A stretch of 64,000 nucleotides of DNA from Candidatus Neomicrothrix sp. UBA2983 (lineage in GTDB: Bacteria; Actinomycetota; Acidimicrobiia; Acidimicrobiales; MedAcidi-G1): NCBI GenBank assembly GCA_002346745.1, contig DEAL01000009.1, forward strand, positions 32,178 through 96,177, written 5' to 3'. Below are positions 41,838 to 49,840 of the stretch, one piece after another. The number at the start of each line of letters is the position of its first letter. The first letter of the stretch is position 1. Below the pieces are notes generated by a model. The model was not told where the DNA came from and ran no database searches. It saw only the letters and a program-made list of their open reading frames with translations. The translations under genes were made by a program, and so were the position numbers.

Positions 41838-42728
41838 CTAGCGGCCGCCGTCGGTGGCCCCGCCCACCGGTACGGCCCGGAGGCGGCCCCCGGAGCGCTC
41901 GACCCGCAGGCCACCGGCCACCTCGGCAGCCCGGTCGGTCCCGGCCGCCACGGCCAGCACCCGGTCGACGGCGGCGGCGTCGGGCGGGCGTCCCTCGAGT
42001 CGGTCGGTGAGCCAGCGGCGCAGCACCAGGCGGGCCAGGTCGGGCGGGAGGGCGGCGACGGAGTGGGCGTCGGTGGCGTCGACGTCGTCGACGAGCCCAT
42101 CCAGGAGGGCGGCGGCCGCACCGGCCTGGCGGGCGTGGCGGGCGAGCAGCGGCACCGGGTCGCGGTCGGAGACCTCGGCCAGCAGGGGCAGCACCTCGTG
42201 GCGGATGCGGTTGCGGACGAACCGGGGGTCGCCGTTCATGGGGTCGTCGAGCGGCTCGAGCCCCCGGGCGGCGCAGAGGGCACGGGTCTCGCTGCGGCGC
42301 AGACCCAGCAGGGGCCGCCGGTGGGGTTCGCCGATGCCGGCGGCGCCGTGGATGCCGGCGCCGCGCAGCAGGTTGAGCAGGACCGTCTCGGCCTGGTCGT
42401 CGGCGGTGTGGCCTGTGAGCACGCCGGGTGGCAGCACGTCGCGGCGGGCGTCCCGGGCCCGGGCCTCGAGGTTGGGGCCGTCGGCGACGTGGGCGGCCAC
42501 CGACACGGCGGCGGCACCGAGCGCCCGGGCCACCCCGGCCACCGCCTCCCCCTCGGTGTCCGAGCCGGGGCGCAGCCCGTGGTCGACGTGCCAGGCGGTG
42601 ACCGTGCAGCCGGCCTCGACGGCGAGCACCAGCAGGGCCAGCGAATCGGGCCCGCCGGAGACGGCACAGTCGACCGCGGTGCCGGGCGGCGGGAAGTCGC
42701 AGCGGGCCAGCAGGTCGGCGGCATCCAT
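41838..42728 (-). CDS. tilS: tRNA(Ile)-lysidine synthase
   Basis: A 296-residue PP-loop enzyme that places lysidine at the wobble C of tRNA-Ile(CAU). The SGGPDSLALL PP-loop is at residues 24-33, AWHVDHGLRP and TGHTADDQAETVLLNLLRG follow, with the RNRIRHEVLPLL helix later. The C-terminal domain is short, as in mycobacterial TilS. ATG 42728 lies 8 bases after the DUF2342 stop, so this is one transcript with hpt and folE. Confidence 0.94.
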   Translation of the reverse strand: MDAADLLARCDFPPPGTAVDCAVSGGPDSLALLVLAVEAGCTVTAWHVDHGLRPGSDTEGEAVAGVARALGAAAVSVAAHVADGPNLEARARDARRDVLPPGVLTGHTADDQAETVLLNLLRGAGIHGAAGIGEPHRRPLLGLRRSETRALCAARGLEPLDDPMNGDPRFVRNRIRHEVLPLLAEVSDRDPVPLLARHARQAGAAAALLDGLVDDVDATDAHSVAALPPDLARLVLRRWLTDRLEGRPPDAAAVDRVLAVAAGTDRAAEVAGGLRVERSGGRLRAVPVGGATDGGR

Positions 42729-42736
42729 GGGCGACC

Positions 42737-43819
42737 TCAGACGGCCAGGGCGGCCATCCGCTCGATCCAGCGCGACGGCTCGGCGATCTCGGCCCGGTCG
42801 GGCAGGTTGCCGGGGTCGTCCCAGGCCCGGTCGAGCAGGGCCGTGCCGCCCTCGGCCTCGACGGCGGCGATGAAGGCCTCGCCCTGGGCGTACTGGGCCA
42901 ACTTGGCCTCGAGGCCGATGACCTTCTGGAGGAGCCGCACCAGGCCGGTGGCGGAGCGGCGTCGCTCGCGCATGACCCGGGCAAAGCGGTCCGCACCCCG
43001 CACGTGGCCCTCCCCCGCCCGGTCCATGGTGACGTCACCGTGGCCTTCGAGGAGGCTCATCAGGCCGGCGATGCGGTCGAGGGCGGCCTGCTGCTCGGGG
43101 CCGGCGACGGCCTCAAGCAAGCCGGCCCCAACGGCCCGACCAGCCTCGTCGTCGGCGTGGCGGCGAGGGGTGGCCAGGTTGCGGAGCCGGTCCGTGATGC
43201 CGTCCTCCTCGTCGTCGAGGTCGACGTCGAGCAGCGTCTCGACGAGGCCAAGGTAGTGCTCTCGCATCCAGGGAACGCCCGTGAACTGGGCCCGGTGGGT
43301 GACCTCGTGGAGGGCCAGCCAGAGCCGGAAGTCGTCGGGCGGGAAGGCGTAGCGGCGCTCGATGGCCACGACGTTGGGGCCGACGTAGTACACGAGGTCC
43401 TGGTCCTCGGCGTCCTCGTCCTCGAGCACCAGCAGGTCGTACTGGCCGAGCACCCGGGTGGACATCCAGCCCAGCACGGCACCCAGCTCGGCGCCACTGA
43501 TGCGCGTGGCGAAGGGCGCCAGGAGGCCGGGCGGCCGGTCGGCCATGCGCTCGAGCATGGGACGCAACAGGCGCTGCAGGGACGCCAGGTTGGCCCGGAT
43601 CCAGGCGGCCCGGTCGACAACGCGGGCACGGGCGGCGCCGTGCAGCGGGACCAGGCCGGTGGTCTCGGCGACGAGGCGCTCGGCGAGGGCGGTGTGCCGC
43701 TCGAAGTCGGCGACCAGGTCGACGCGCTCGTGGGCGTGGGCGAAGGGGGCCCGCTCGGCGACCCGGATGGCGACGCGTTCCGCCAGGTCCCAGTCGATGG
43801 TGGAGGGGTGGGTCGCCAT
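42737..43819 (-). CDS. DUF2342 zinc-dependent metalloprotease-like protein
   Basis: A 360-residue helical protein of DUF2342, often annotated as zinc-dependent metalloprotease or F420-biosynthesis-associated protein. The HExxH motif is in LHEVTHRAQF (about residue 170), after DLVYYVGPNVVAIERRY. It precedes tilS-hpt in mycobacteria as well (Rv3626c). Neither protease activity nor a link to F420 is shown by the sequence itself. The ATG start lies 25 bases after the stop of the 44-residue membrane protein gene, and no leaderless hexamer is present, so the two may share a transcript. Confidence 0.85.
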   Translation of the reverse strand: MATHPSTIDWDLAERVAIRVAERAPFAHAHERVDLVADFERHTALAERLVAETTGLVPLHGAARARVVDRAAWIRANLASLQRLLRPMLERMADRPPGLLAPFATRISGAELGAVLGWMSTRVLGQYDLLVLEDEDAEDQDLVYYVGPNVVAIERRYAFPPDDFRLWLALHEVTHRAQFTGVPWMREHYLGLVETLLDVDLDDEEDGITDRLRNLATPRRHADDEAGRAVGAGLLEAVAGPEQQAALDRIAGLMSLLEGHGDVTMDRAGEGHVRGADRFARVMRERRRSATGLVRLLQKVIGLEAKLAQYAQGEAFIAAVEAEGGTALLDRAWDDPGNLPDRAEIAEPSRWIERMAALAV

Positions 43820-43844
43820 GGAGCCCTGGCCGCGGGCGCCGGGG

Positions 43845-43979
43845 CTAACGGCGGGGGTAGCGGGTGGAGGAGACCTTCTGGAAGTAGCCCGCCAGCGTGG
43901 CGATGCAGAGGACCACGCCCCCGGCCACGAGCGAGACGGCCAGCCAGTAGTGCCAGATCACGCCGGCGAGAACGTTCAT
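43845..43979 (-). CDS. Small single-pass membrane protein (44 residues)
   Basis: A 45-codon frame, too short for ordinary gene calling. The product starts MNVLAGVIWHYWLAVSL, has one hydrophobic helix (about 10-33, AVSLVAGGVVLCIATLAGYF) and ends in a basic tail (STRYPRR), giving an N-out/C-in orientation by the positive-inside rule. A TAGGAT hexamer lies 7 bases before its ATG, the same layout as the other leaderless genes, which supports it as a real gene. It lies upstream of DUF2342 on the same strand. Function unknown. Confidence 0.7.
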   Translation of the reverse strand: MNVLAGVIWHYWLAVSLVAGGVVLCIATLAGYFQKVSSTRYPRR

Positions 43980-43986
43980 GGCGGGC

Positions 43987-43992
43987 ATCCTA
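43987..43992 (-). promoter_or_regulatory. -10 hexamer, small membrane protein gene (leaderless)
   Basis: TAGGAT on the minus strand, 7 bases before ATG 43979. It probably also drives DUF2342-tilS-hpt-folE and the following genes. Confidence 0.5.
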
Positions 43993-44050
43993 GGGGGTCG
44001 GCCGGGGCGGGCCCCACCTCTCCGGCGGGGCGCCTCGGGTTGGCGAAACG

Positions 44051-44123
44051 AGCCCGCGCGGGGAATCGAACCCCGGACCTGCTCATTACGAGTGAGCCGC
44101 TCTGCCGACTGAGCTACACGGGC
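44051..44123 (-). tRNA. tRNA-Thr (anticodon CGT)
   Basis: A full cloverleaf on the minus strand: acceptor GCCCGTG/CGCGGGC with one T-G pair, D-stem GCTC/GAGC, anticodon stem GCTCA/TGAGC, loop CTCGTAA with anticodon CGT, T-stem CGGGG/CCCCG with TTCGATT, discriminator T. No CCA is encoded, unlike the Thr(TGT) gene at 22950. Confidence 0.97.
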
Positions 44124-44201
44124 GCAGGGCGCAAGCGTAGCGAGGCGGCCCTGTCGTGCCGCCGGTGGATTCGGCGCCGTCGAGTCCCGGGCAGACCCGG
44201 G

Positions 44202-46517
44202 TCAGGCCCGGGTGATCGGCGCCCAGGCCAGCAGCAGGCGCTTCTCGCCGACCGACGGGAAGCGCACGACGGCCTCGGTGCGGTCGCCCTCGCCGGACAC
44301 CGCCACGACGACACCCTCGCCCCAGGCGCCGTGTACGACCCGCTCGCCGGCGGCCAGGCCCAGCTCGTGGGCACCCGTCGCGGCCGGTGCCCGCAGCCCG
44401 CCGACGCCGGCCGGGGCGCGGGTGCCGGCCCCGATCACCGAGCCACCCGGCTCGCCGTCGTCGGCGACCTGGGAGCCGGTGTCGTCGTCCCAGCGGTCCT
44501 TGCGCCCGCCGCGATCGTGCCGGTCCCGCCAGCCGCCGCCGGGGCTGCGACGGGCCTTGCGGCCGTCCTCGGACTCGACGATCAGTGCCTCGGGGATCTC
44601 GTCGAGGAAGCGACTGGGCGGGTTGTACTGGGTGGCGCCGTGGAGCATGCGGGTCCAGGCGTGGCTGACGTGGAGCAACTCGCGGGCCCGGGTGATGCCG
44701 ACGTAGGCGAGGCGCCGCTCCTCCTCGAGCTGCTGGGGGTCGGCTAGCGACCGCACGTGGGGGAACACGCCCTCCTCGACGCCGGCGAGGAACACGACGG
44801 GGAACTCGAGGCCCTTGGCGGCGTGGAGCGTCATGAGCACAACCTGGCCGTCGTCGGATCCGTCGCCGTCGGCCACGTCGTCGGCGTCGGGCAGCTGGTC
44901 GGTGTCGGCGACGAGGCCGACCTGCTCGAGGTACTCGTCCACCGAGTCGAACTCGGCGGCCACGCCGACGAGTTCGGCCAGGTTCTCCAGCCGGCCCTCG
45001 GCCTCGATGGTGAGCTCTGCCCGCAGCTCGTCGAGGTAGCCGGAGCGGTCGAGCGCCGCCTCGAGCACGGCGCCCGGGCCGTCGTCGACCCGGGCGGTCA
45101 GGTCGTCGAGCAGGTCGAGGAAGCCCCGGATGCCGGCTGCGGCCCGACCGGACACGCCGGCCTCCTCGGCGTGGCCGAGCGCCTCGGTGAACGTGGTGCC
45201 GTCATGCTGCGCCCAGGCGTCGACGCGGGCGACCGAGGTGTCGCCGATGCCCCGCTTGGGGACGTTGAGCACCCGCCGGGCCGCCACCTCGTCGGCCGGG
45301 TTGGCGGCGAGGCGCAGGTAGGCGAGGGCGTCGCGGACCTCGCGCCGGTCGTAGAAGCGGGTGCCGCCGACGACCCGGTAGGGCACGCCGAACCGGATGA
45401 GCTGCTCCTCGATGGCCCGGCTCTGGGCGTTGGTGCGGTAGAAGACGGCCAGGTCGGACCAGGCCCGACGGCCCGAGTCGTGGAGCCCGGCGAGTCGGCG
45501 GGTGATCCAGCGCGCCTCGTCGTCCTCGTCGTCGGCCCGGTAGCGCACGATGCGATCGCCGGGGCCGGCGTCGGTCCAGAGGTCCTTGGGCGGCCGGTCC
45601 TCGTTGCGGGTGATGACGGCGTTGGCGGCGTCGAGGATCGTCTGGGTGGACCGGTAGTTCTGGTCGAGCACGACGACGGTGGCGTCGGGGAAGGCCTGCT
45701 CGAACTCGAGGATGTTGCGGACATCAGCCCCGCGGAACTGGTAGATGGACTGGTCGCTGTCGCCGACGACGCACACGTTGCGGTGCTCCTCGGCCAGCAG
45801 CAGGACCAGTTCGTTCTGGACGCTGTTGGTGTCCTGGTACTCGTCGACGAGGATGTGCTCGAAGCGGCGCCGGTGGTCGGCGAGGACCTCGGGGTGGCCG
45901 CGCAGAAGGCGGACGGCGTTGCCGAGCAGGTCGTCGAAGTCCATGGCGCCGGCCGCCAGCAGCCGCTGCTGGTAGCCGGTGAACACGTCGGCGACCCGGG
46001 CCTCGTGGAGGCCGGTGGCCCGGTCGGCGTAGGCGCCGGCGTCGAGGCCGTCGTTCTTGGCGGCCGAGATCGCCGCCTGCAGGCCCCGTGACGGGTAGCG
46101 CTTGGCGTCGAGGCCGAGGTCGCGCACGACGTGGCCGACGAGGCGGGTGCTGTCGCCCTGGTCGTAGATGCTGAACCGGGACGGGTAGCCGATGCGCTCG
46201 GCGTCACGGCGCAGGATCCGCACGCACGCCGAGTGGAAGGTGGAGACCCACATGCGGTGGGCGATGTCGCCGACGAGGCGGGCGACCCGTTCCTTCATCT
46301 CGCCGGCGGCCTTGTTGGTGAAGGTGATGGCCAGGATCCCGAAGGGCGACATGCCCCGCTCGCCGATGAGGTGGGCGATGCGGCGCGTCAGCACCCGGGT
46401 CTTGCCGGAACCGGCACCGGCGACGACGAGCAGCGGCCCCTGCGGGTGCGTGACGGCGTCGAGCTGGGCGGGGTTGAGCCCGTCGTCGATCCGATCGTCC
46501 TCGAGCCGCGCCACCAT
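44202..46517 (-). CDS. pcrA: ATP-dependent DNA helicase PcrA/UvrD
   Basis: A 771-residue superfamily 1 helicase. GAGSGKTRVLTRRI is Walker A near residue 38, FTNKAAGEMKERV motif Ia, LVDEYQDTN Walker B, QSIYQFRGA motif III, QNYRST motif IV, LMTLHAAKGLEFPVVF motif V and YVGITRARELL motif VI. It also has the usual Gly-rich linker and a C-terminal Tudor-like region (ERVVHGAWGEGVVVAV). ATG 46517 was chosen: a TAGGGT hexamer lies 8 bases upstream and the longer open frame is not homologous. It forms a divergent pair with the LLM gene. Confidence 0.96.
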   Translation of the reverse strand: MVARLEDDRIDDGLNPAQLDAVTHPQGPLLVVAGAGSGKTRVLTRRIAHLIGERGMSPFGILAITFTNKAAGEMKERVARLVGDIAHRMWVSTFHSACVRILRRDAERIGYPSRFSIYDQGDSTRLVGHVVRDLGLDAKRYPSRGLQAAISAAKNDGLDAGAYADRATGLHEARVADVFTGYQQRLLAAGAMDFDDLLGNAVRLLRGHPEVLADHRRRFEHILVDEYQDTNSVQNELVLLLAEEHRNVCVVGDSDQSIYQFRGADVRNILEFEQAFPDATVVVLDQNYRSTQTILDAANAVITRNEDRPPKDLWTDAGPGDRIVRYRADDEDDEARWITRRLAGLHDSGRRAWSDLAVFYRTNAQSRAIEEQLIRFGVPYRVVGGTRFYDRREVRDALAYLRLAANPADEVAARRVLNVPKRGIGDTSVARVDAWAQHDGTTFTEALGHAEEAGVSGRAAAGIRGFLDLLDDLTARVDDGPGAVLEAALDRSGYLDELRAELTIEAEGRLENLAELVGVAAEFDSVDEYLEQVGLVADTDQLPDADDVADGDGSDDGQVVLMTLHAAKGLEFPVVFLAGVEEGVFPHVRSLADPQQLEEERRLAYVGITRARELLHVSHAWTRMLHGATQYNPPSRFLDEIPEALIVESEDGRKARRSPGGGWRDRHDRGGRKDRWDDDTGSQVADDGEPGGSVIGAGTRAPAGVGGLRAPAATGAHELGLAAGERVVHGAWGEGVVVAVSGEGDRTEAVVRFPSVGEKRLLLAWAPITRA

Positions 46518-46525
46518 CGGGCGGC

Positions 46526-46531
46526 ACCCTA
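46526..46531 (-). promoter_or_regulatory. -10 hexamer, pcrA (leaderless)
   Basis: TAGGGT on the minus strand, 8 bases before ATG 46517. It decides the pcrA start. Confidence 0.55.
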
Positions 46532-46564
46532 CCGGCGGCCTGCGACCACCCCGGGGGCAGCGTC

Positions 46565-46570
46565 TAGGGT
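46565..46570 (+). promoter_or_regulatory. -10 hexamer, LLM gene (leaderless)
   Basis: TAGGGT, 8 bases before GTG 46579. It forms a divergent pair with the identical pcrA hexamer 33 bases away. Confidence 0.55.
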
Positions 46571-46578
46571 ACGCAGCC

Positions 46579-47511
46579 GTGCCGCGCGCGTTTCGCTTCT
46601 CCGTCTCGGCGGCCGCGCCGCGGCCAGCCGCCGAGTGGCGGGAACTTGGCCGTCGGGCCGAGGACCTGGGCTTCTCGACGCTGTCGATGCCCGACCACCT
46701 CGACGCCGAGATGGCGCCGCTCATCGCCCTGGCGGTCACCGCGCAGGCCACCCGCAACCTGAAACTCGCCACCCTCGTGCTCGGCAACGACTACCGGCAC
46801 CCGGCGTTCCTGCACAAGCAGGCGGCCACCCTCGACCTGCTGTCCGACGGCCGCCTCGAGCTCGGCATCGGCGCCGGATGGCAGTCGTCCGACTACGACC
46901 GGGCCGGCATCCCGCTGGACCGCCCCGGCGTGCGGATCGAGCGCCTGACCGAGGCGGTCACGGTCCTCAAGGGCCTCTTCGCCGAGGGGCCGTTCCACTT
47001 CGACGGCGAGCACTACACGATCGACGGACTGGAAGGGCAGCCCGAGTGCGTCCAGCAGCCGCACCCGCCGATCATCATCGCCGGCGGCGGGAAGCGGGTC
47101 CTGTCGCTGGCCGCCCAGGAGGCCAACATCGTGGGCCTCAACGCCAACATGTACGCGGGCGTGATCGACCAGCGGGCCGGCCCCAGCGCCACCCCGGCGG
47201 CGACCGACGAGAAGCTGGGCTGGGTCCGGGAGGCGGCCGGCGACCGGTTCGGCGAGATCGAGCTCCAGACCCGCGTCCACATCGCCACGATCACCGACGA
47301 CCCGCAGAGCATGGCGGACCTGATGGCCCCCGCCCTGGGCATCGAGCCCGAGGACGCCCTCGCCTCGCCGCACGTGCTGGCCGGCTCGGTCGGCCAGTGC
47401 GTCGAGACGCTGCTGGCCTGGCGGGAGCGCTGGGGCATCTCCTACGTGGGCATCAGCGAGGACGCCATGGTCGAGTTCGCCCCGGTCGTGGAGGCCCTGG
47501 CCGGCGTGTAG
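46579..47511 (+). CDS. LLM-class F420-dependent oxidoreductase (TIGR03621-like)
   Basis: A 310-residue luciferase-like barrel. FRFSVSAAAPRPAAEWRELG opens it, followed by DHLDAEMAPLIALAVTAQAT and GRLELGIGAGW with the R-L-D/E-x-G-I-G-x-GW motif typical of F420-dependent members (TIGR03621). Substrate unknown. GTG 46579 is supported by the -10 hexamer. It stands alone between the divergent pcrA and a convergent alpha/beta-barrel gene. With PPOX and DUF2342 it hints at F420 use by the organism. Confidence 0.9.
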   Translation: MPRAFRFSVSAAAPRPAAEWRELGRRAEDLGFSTLSMPDHLDAEMAPLIALAVTAQATRNLKLATLVLGNDYRHPAFLHKQAATLDLLSDGRLELGIGAGWQSSDYDRAGIPLDRPGVRIERLTEAVTVLKGLFAEGPFHFDGEHYTIDGLEGQPECVQQPHPPIIIAGGGKRVLSLAAQEANIVGLNANMYAGVIDQRAGPSATPAATDEKLGWVREAAGDRFGEIELQTRVHIATITDDPQSMADLMAPALGIEPEDALASPHVLAGSVGQCVETLLAWRERWGISYVGISEDAMVEFAPVVEALAGV

Positions 47512-47517
47512 CCCCGG

Positions 47518-48333
47518 CTACCAGAGCTCGTCGGTGTACCGGTCGGTCCCGACGATCGTCCGCAGGAACGGCGCTGCGGACGTGACCTCCCCGAGGCCCG
47601 CGGCGGCGACGCGCTCCCCGTAGTCGACGAACCGGTCCCAACAGGCCCGCGGATCGTCCTCGAGGAAGAACAGTTGCAGGATCGACTGCTCGTCGAGCGG
47701 CGGCGACCCGAGGTCCATCGGGGCGTTGGACGTCATGTCGTCCCGGGGCACCGCCGTCCACGCCGCGCACGAGGCGACCGGTCCAGCCTCGAAGACCGGC
47801 GGCAGGCCCTCGGCGTCCAGCCAGGCGTCCAGTTCTTCGGCCGACACGCCGTCGGCCCGTCGGACGGCAACCGAGGCGATGGCGGCGTAGTGGTGGTCGA
47901 GGGCGACCTCGACGGGCACCGGATCGGGGTCGCGGTAGCGGTTCGAATGGTGCAGGTAGAGGACCGTGTGGGCGTGGGTGCGCTCACCGAAGCCGCGTCC
48001 GGCGCCGTAGAGGTCGACCACCTGCTTGGCGCCCCAGGCGAAGTGCTCGTCGTGGTGGCCGTCCTCCACCCAGTAGATCGCCACGTAGGAGCCCCGGTCG
48101 ACGGGGTCGCTGATGGCGTTGCCCTCGACGGGGAACCGCAGGTCCTTGAGTTCCCGGGTGGCGACCCAGCGGCTGCCGGCGAGGCACCACGGGCCCGACA
48201 GGCAGCCGCCGTAGTAGTGGTCCCGCTCGTACCAGCGGTTGTAGGCGACCTCGTGGCCCTTGTGCGGGTCGACGAAGGTGTAGAGCATGCTCCCGACCTT
48301 GACGGGGTACTCGGGTGGGGCGTGCGGGGCCAT
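47518..48333 (-). CDS. Hypothetical protein, dimeric alpha/beta-barrel (EthD-like) fold
   Basis: A 271-residue protein with two similar halves. Each half shows strand-helix patterns of an alpha/beta-barrel: VGSMLYTFVDP, NRWYERDHYYGG and GPWCLAGSRWVA in the first half, and VALDHHYAAIASVAVRR, ILQLFFLEDDPRACW in the second. The NRWYERDH segment resembles the EthD-type WYxxEH motif. The fold call is by pattern; no catalytic residue set is evident. A start with AAGGAG 6-7 bases upstream is used. Position between an LLM enzyme and a thioesterase gives no clear role. Confidence 0.6.
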   Translation of the reverse strand: MAPHAPPEYPVKVGSMLYTFVDPHKGHEVAYNRWYERDHYYGGCLSGPWCLAGSRWVATRELKDLRFPVEGNAISDPVDRGSYVAIYWVEDGHHDEHFAWGAKQVVDLYGAGRGFGERTHAHTVLYLHHSNRYRDPDPVPVEVALDHHYAAIASVAVRRADGVSAEELDAWLDAEGLPPVFEAGPVASCAAWTAVPRDDMTSNAPMDLGSPPLDEQSILQLFFLEDDPRACWDRFVDYGERVAAAGLGEVTSAAPFLRTIVGTDRYTDELW

Positions 48334-48410
48334 CGGTGCTCCTTCGGGGCGGTGGGCCTCCAGCGTGTGCGATCCGTCCCAGGGACCGCAAACCGCGCCG
48401 GCGGACCGAC

Positions 48411-49238
48411 TCAGCGGTGGTCGATGAGGATCGTCGCCGTTGCCCGGCCGAAGCGGCCGTCGAGGTCGTAGAGCACCGCCTCCGACAGTCCGATGCCGTC
48501 ACCGACGTTCTTGTGGAGGCCCCGCAGGCCGACCCACTCCCCGACCGGGTCGCGGAACGTGTGGAGGTGCAGGTCGGTGTTGATGGTCAGCCACACCGAG
48601 GGGTCGAGGTAGCCGGCGACCATGCTGGCCATGTCGGCCACGGCGGCCATCTGCACGTACGGAGACGTCGGGCCGCCCTCCACGAACGGCCGGTGCATCC
48701 GCAGCCAGAGCAACCCGGGGGCGCCGGTGCGGAACTCCCCGCCGGGGCGTCGCAACTCGACGCCGCGGAGGAACCCGGGCACGCCGGTGCCGGGCATCGT
48801 GAGCGTGGCCGACTCGTCGGGCAGGGGTGGCGGCTCGTCGTCGACGTGGCGCATGCGGTCATCGTCGAACGGCGTGGGCTCGTCGCTGACCCGCAGCCGC
48901 ACCGACATGGACCGGGCGACCTCGCGGGGCTCGCCGGTGGTGTCGTCGAACAGCGAGGCCCGGACGACCTGGAGGCGACGCCCGTCGCGCACGACCTCGG
49001 TCTCGCCGCGGAGCGGCCACATCGGAGCACCGCGCATCAGGTCGACGGTGTGGCGGCAGATGCGCATCGGGACCGCCGTCGGAACCCCCTCGACCAGGTG
49101 GGCGAGGATTCCCGACACAGAGCCGCCGTGCTGCTCCCCGGGGTTCCAGGGGCCACCTGCGAGCGGCAGCGGCACGATCGTGTCGCCGTCGACCCGGAAG
49201 TAGGCGCCGTCCTCGAATACGTGGTCGGTGCCGGTCAC
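48411..49238 (-). CDS. Thioesterase family protein (hotdog/TesB-like)
   Basis: A 275-residue protein with two hotdog-like halves. GGPWNPGEQHGGSVSGILAHLVE near residues 26-48 is the family signature; RICRHTVDLMRGAP and the later LWLRMHRPFVEGG follow. It would cleave an acyl-CoA or acyl-ACP thioester, but substrate and catalysis are unproven. GTG 49238 is chosen because the codons fit the family N-terminus. It is 10 bases downstream of the TIGR03086 gene and thus part of that transcript. Confidence 0.78.
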   Translation of the reverse strand: MTGTDHVFEDGAYFRVDGDTIVPLPLAGGPWNPGEQHGGSVSGILAHLVEGVPTAVPMRICRHTVDLMRGAPMWPLRGETEVVRDGRRLQVVRASLFDDTTGEPREVARSMSVRLRVSDEPTPFDDDRMRHVDDEPPPLPDESATLTMPGTGVPGFLRGVELRRPGGEFRTGAPGLLWLRMHRPFVEGGPTSPYVQMAAVADMASMVAGYLDPSVWLTINTDLHLHTFRDPVGEWVGLRGLHKNVGDGIGLSEAVLYDLDGRFGRATATILIDHR

Positions 49239-49248
49239 GCCCGAGTTG

Positions 49249-49836
49249 CTAGGCGCTGCGGCCGAGGAGTGCCAACAGGCGCACGCCGGCCGGAGCGTCG
49301 TCGGCCGGCAGGACGGGTGGGGCGAAGTGGGGCCCACGGACGCCGCCAGCGGCCATGACGTCGGCCAGCTGCAGCCAGAAGTCGAGGCAGCGCCCGGCGA
49401 CGTCGTCAGGGAGCTCCGGGTCGCGGCCGCAGGCCCGGGCGAGGTCCCAGGCGTGGACGAGGTTGTCGGTAGTCCGGAACCCGACGATCACCGAGCCGGG
49501 GAAGTCGCCGCTCGGGTACGAATGGGTGGCGTCGAGCACCCCCTCGCCGCCTGCCGCCTCGAGGGCGGCGACGGCGGTCCCCCGCCAGGTGGCCATCGGG
49601 CTGGGGCCCAGCACCGAGGTGTCGACCTCCACGGACACGGCGCCGCCGTCGCCGCGGAACAGGCCCGCCACCAGCGCCTCGCCGATGACGAGGTGGGCGA
49701 CGAGGGCACGCACGTCCCAGTCGTCGCACGGGGTGGGGTTGGCCCAGTCGTCGTCGCCGACTTGGCTCAACTGCTCCCCGAACAGGGCGGCGGCCGCCCG
49801 GTAGTCGGCGAGCAGGCCCTCGGCGCCCACCCCCAT
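49249..49836 (-). CDS. TIGR03086 / DinB-like metal-binding protein
   Basis: A 195-residue protein of the mycothiol-dependent maleylpyruvate isomerase N-terminal fold (four-helix DinB-like bundle). The WANPTPCDDWDVRALVAHLV stretch carries the metal-site His, and NLVHAWDLARACG the second. Actinobacteria have many paralogues, mostly of unknown substrate. GGAGG abuts the ATG at 49836, so the in-frame GTG at 49830 may be the true start. It follows guaA by 4 bases. Confidence 0.82.
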   Translation of the reverse strand: MGVGAEGLLADYRAAAALFGEQLSQVGDDDWANPTPCDDWDVRALVAHLVIGEALVAGLFRGDGGAVSVEVDTSVLGPSPMATWRGTAVAALEAAGGEGVLDATHSYPSGDFPGSVIVGFRTTDNLVHAWDLARACGRDPELPDDVAGRCLDFWLQLADVMAAGGVRGPHFAPPVLPADDAPAGVRLLALLGRSA

Positions 49837-49840
49837 CCTC

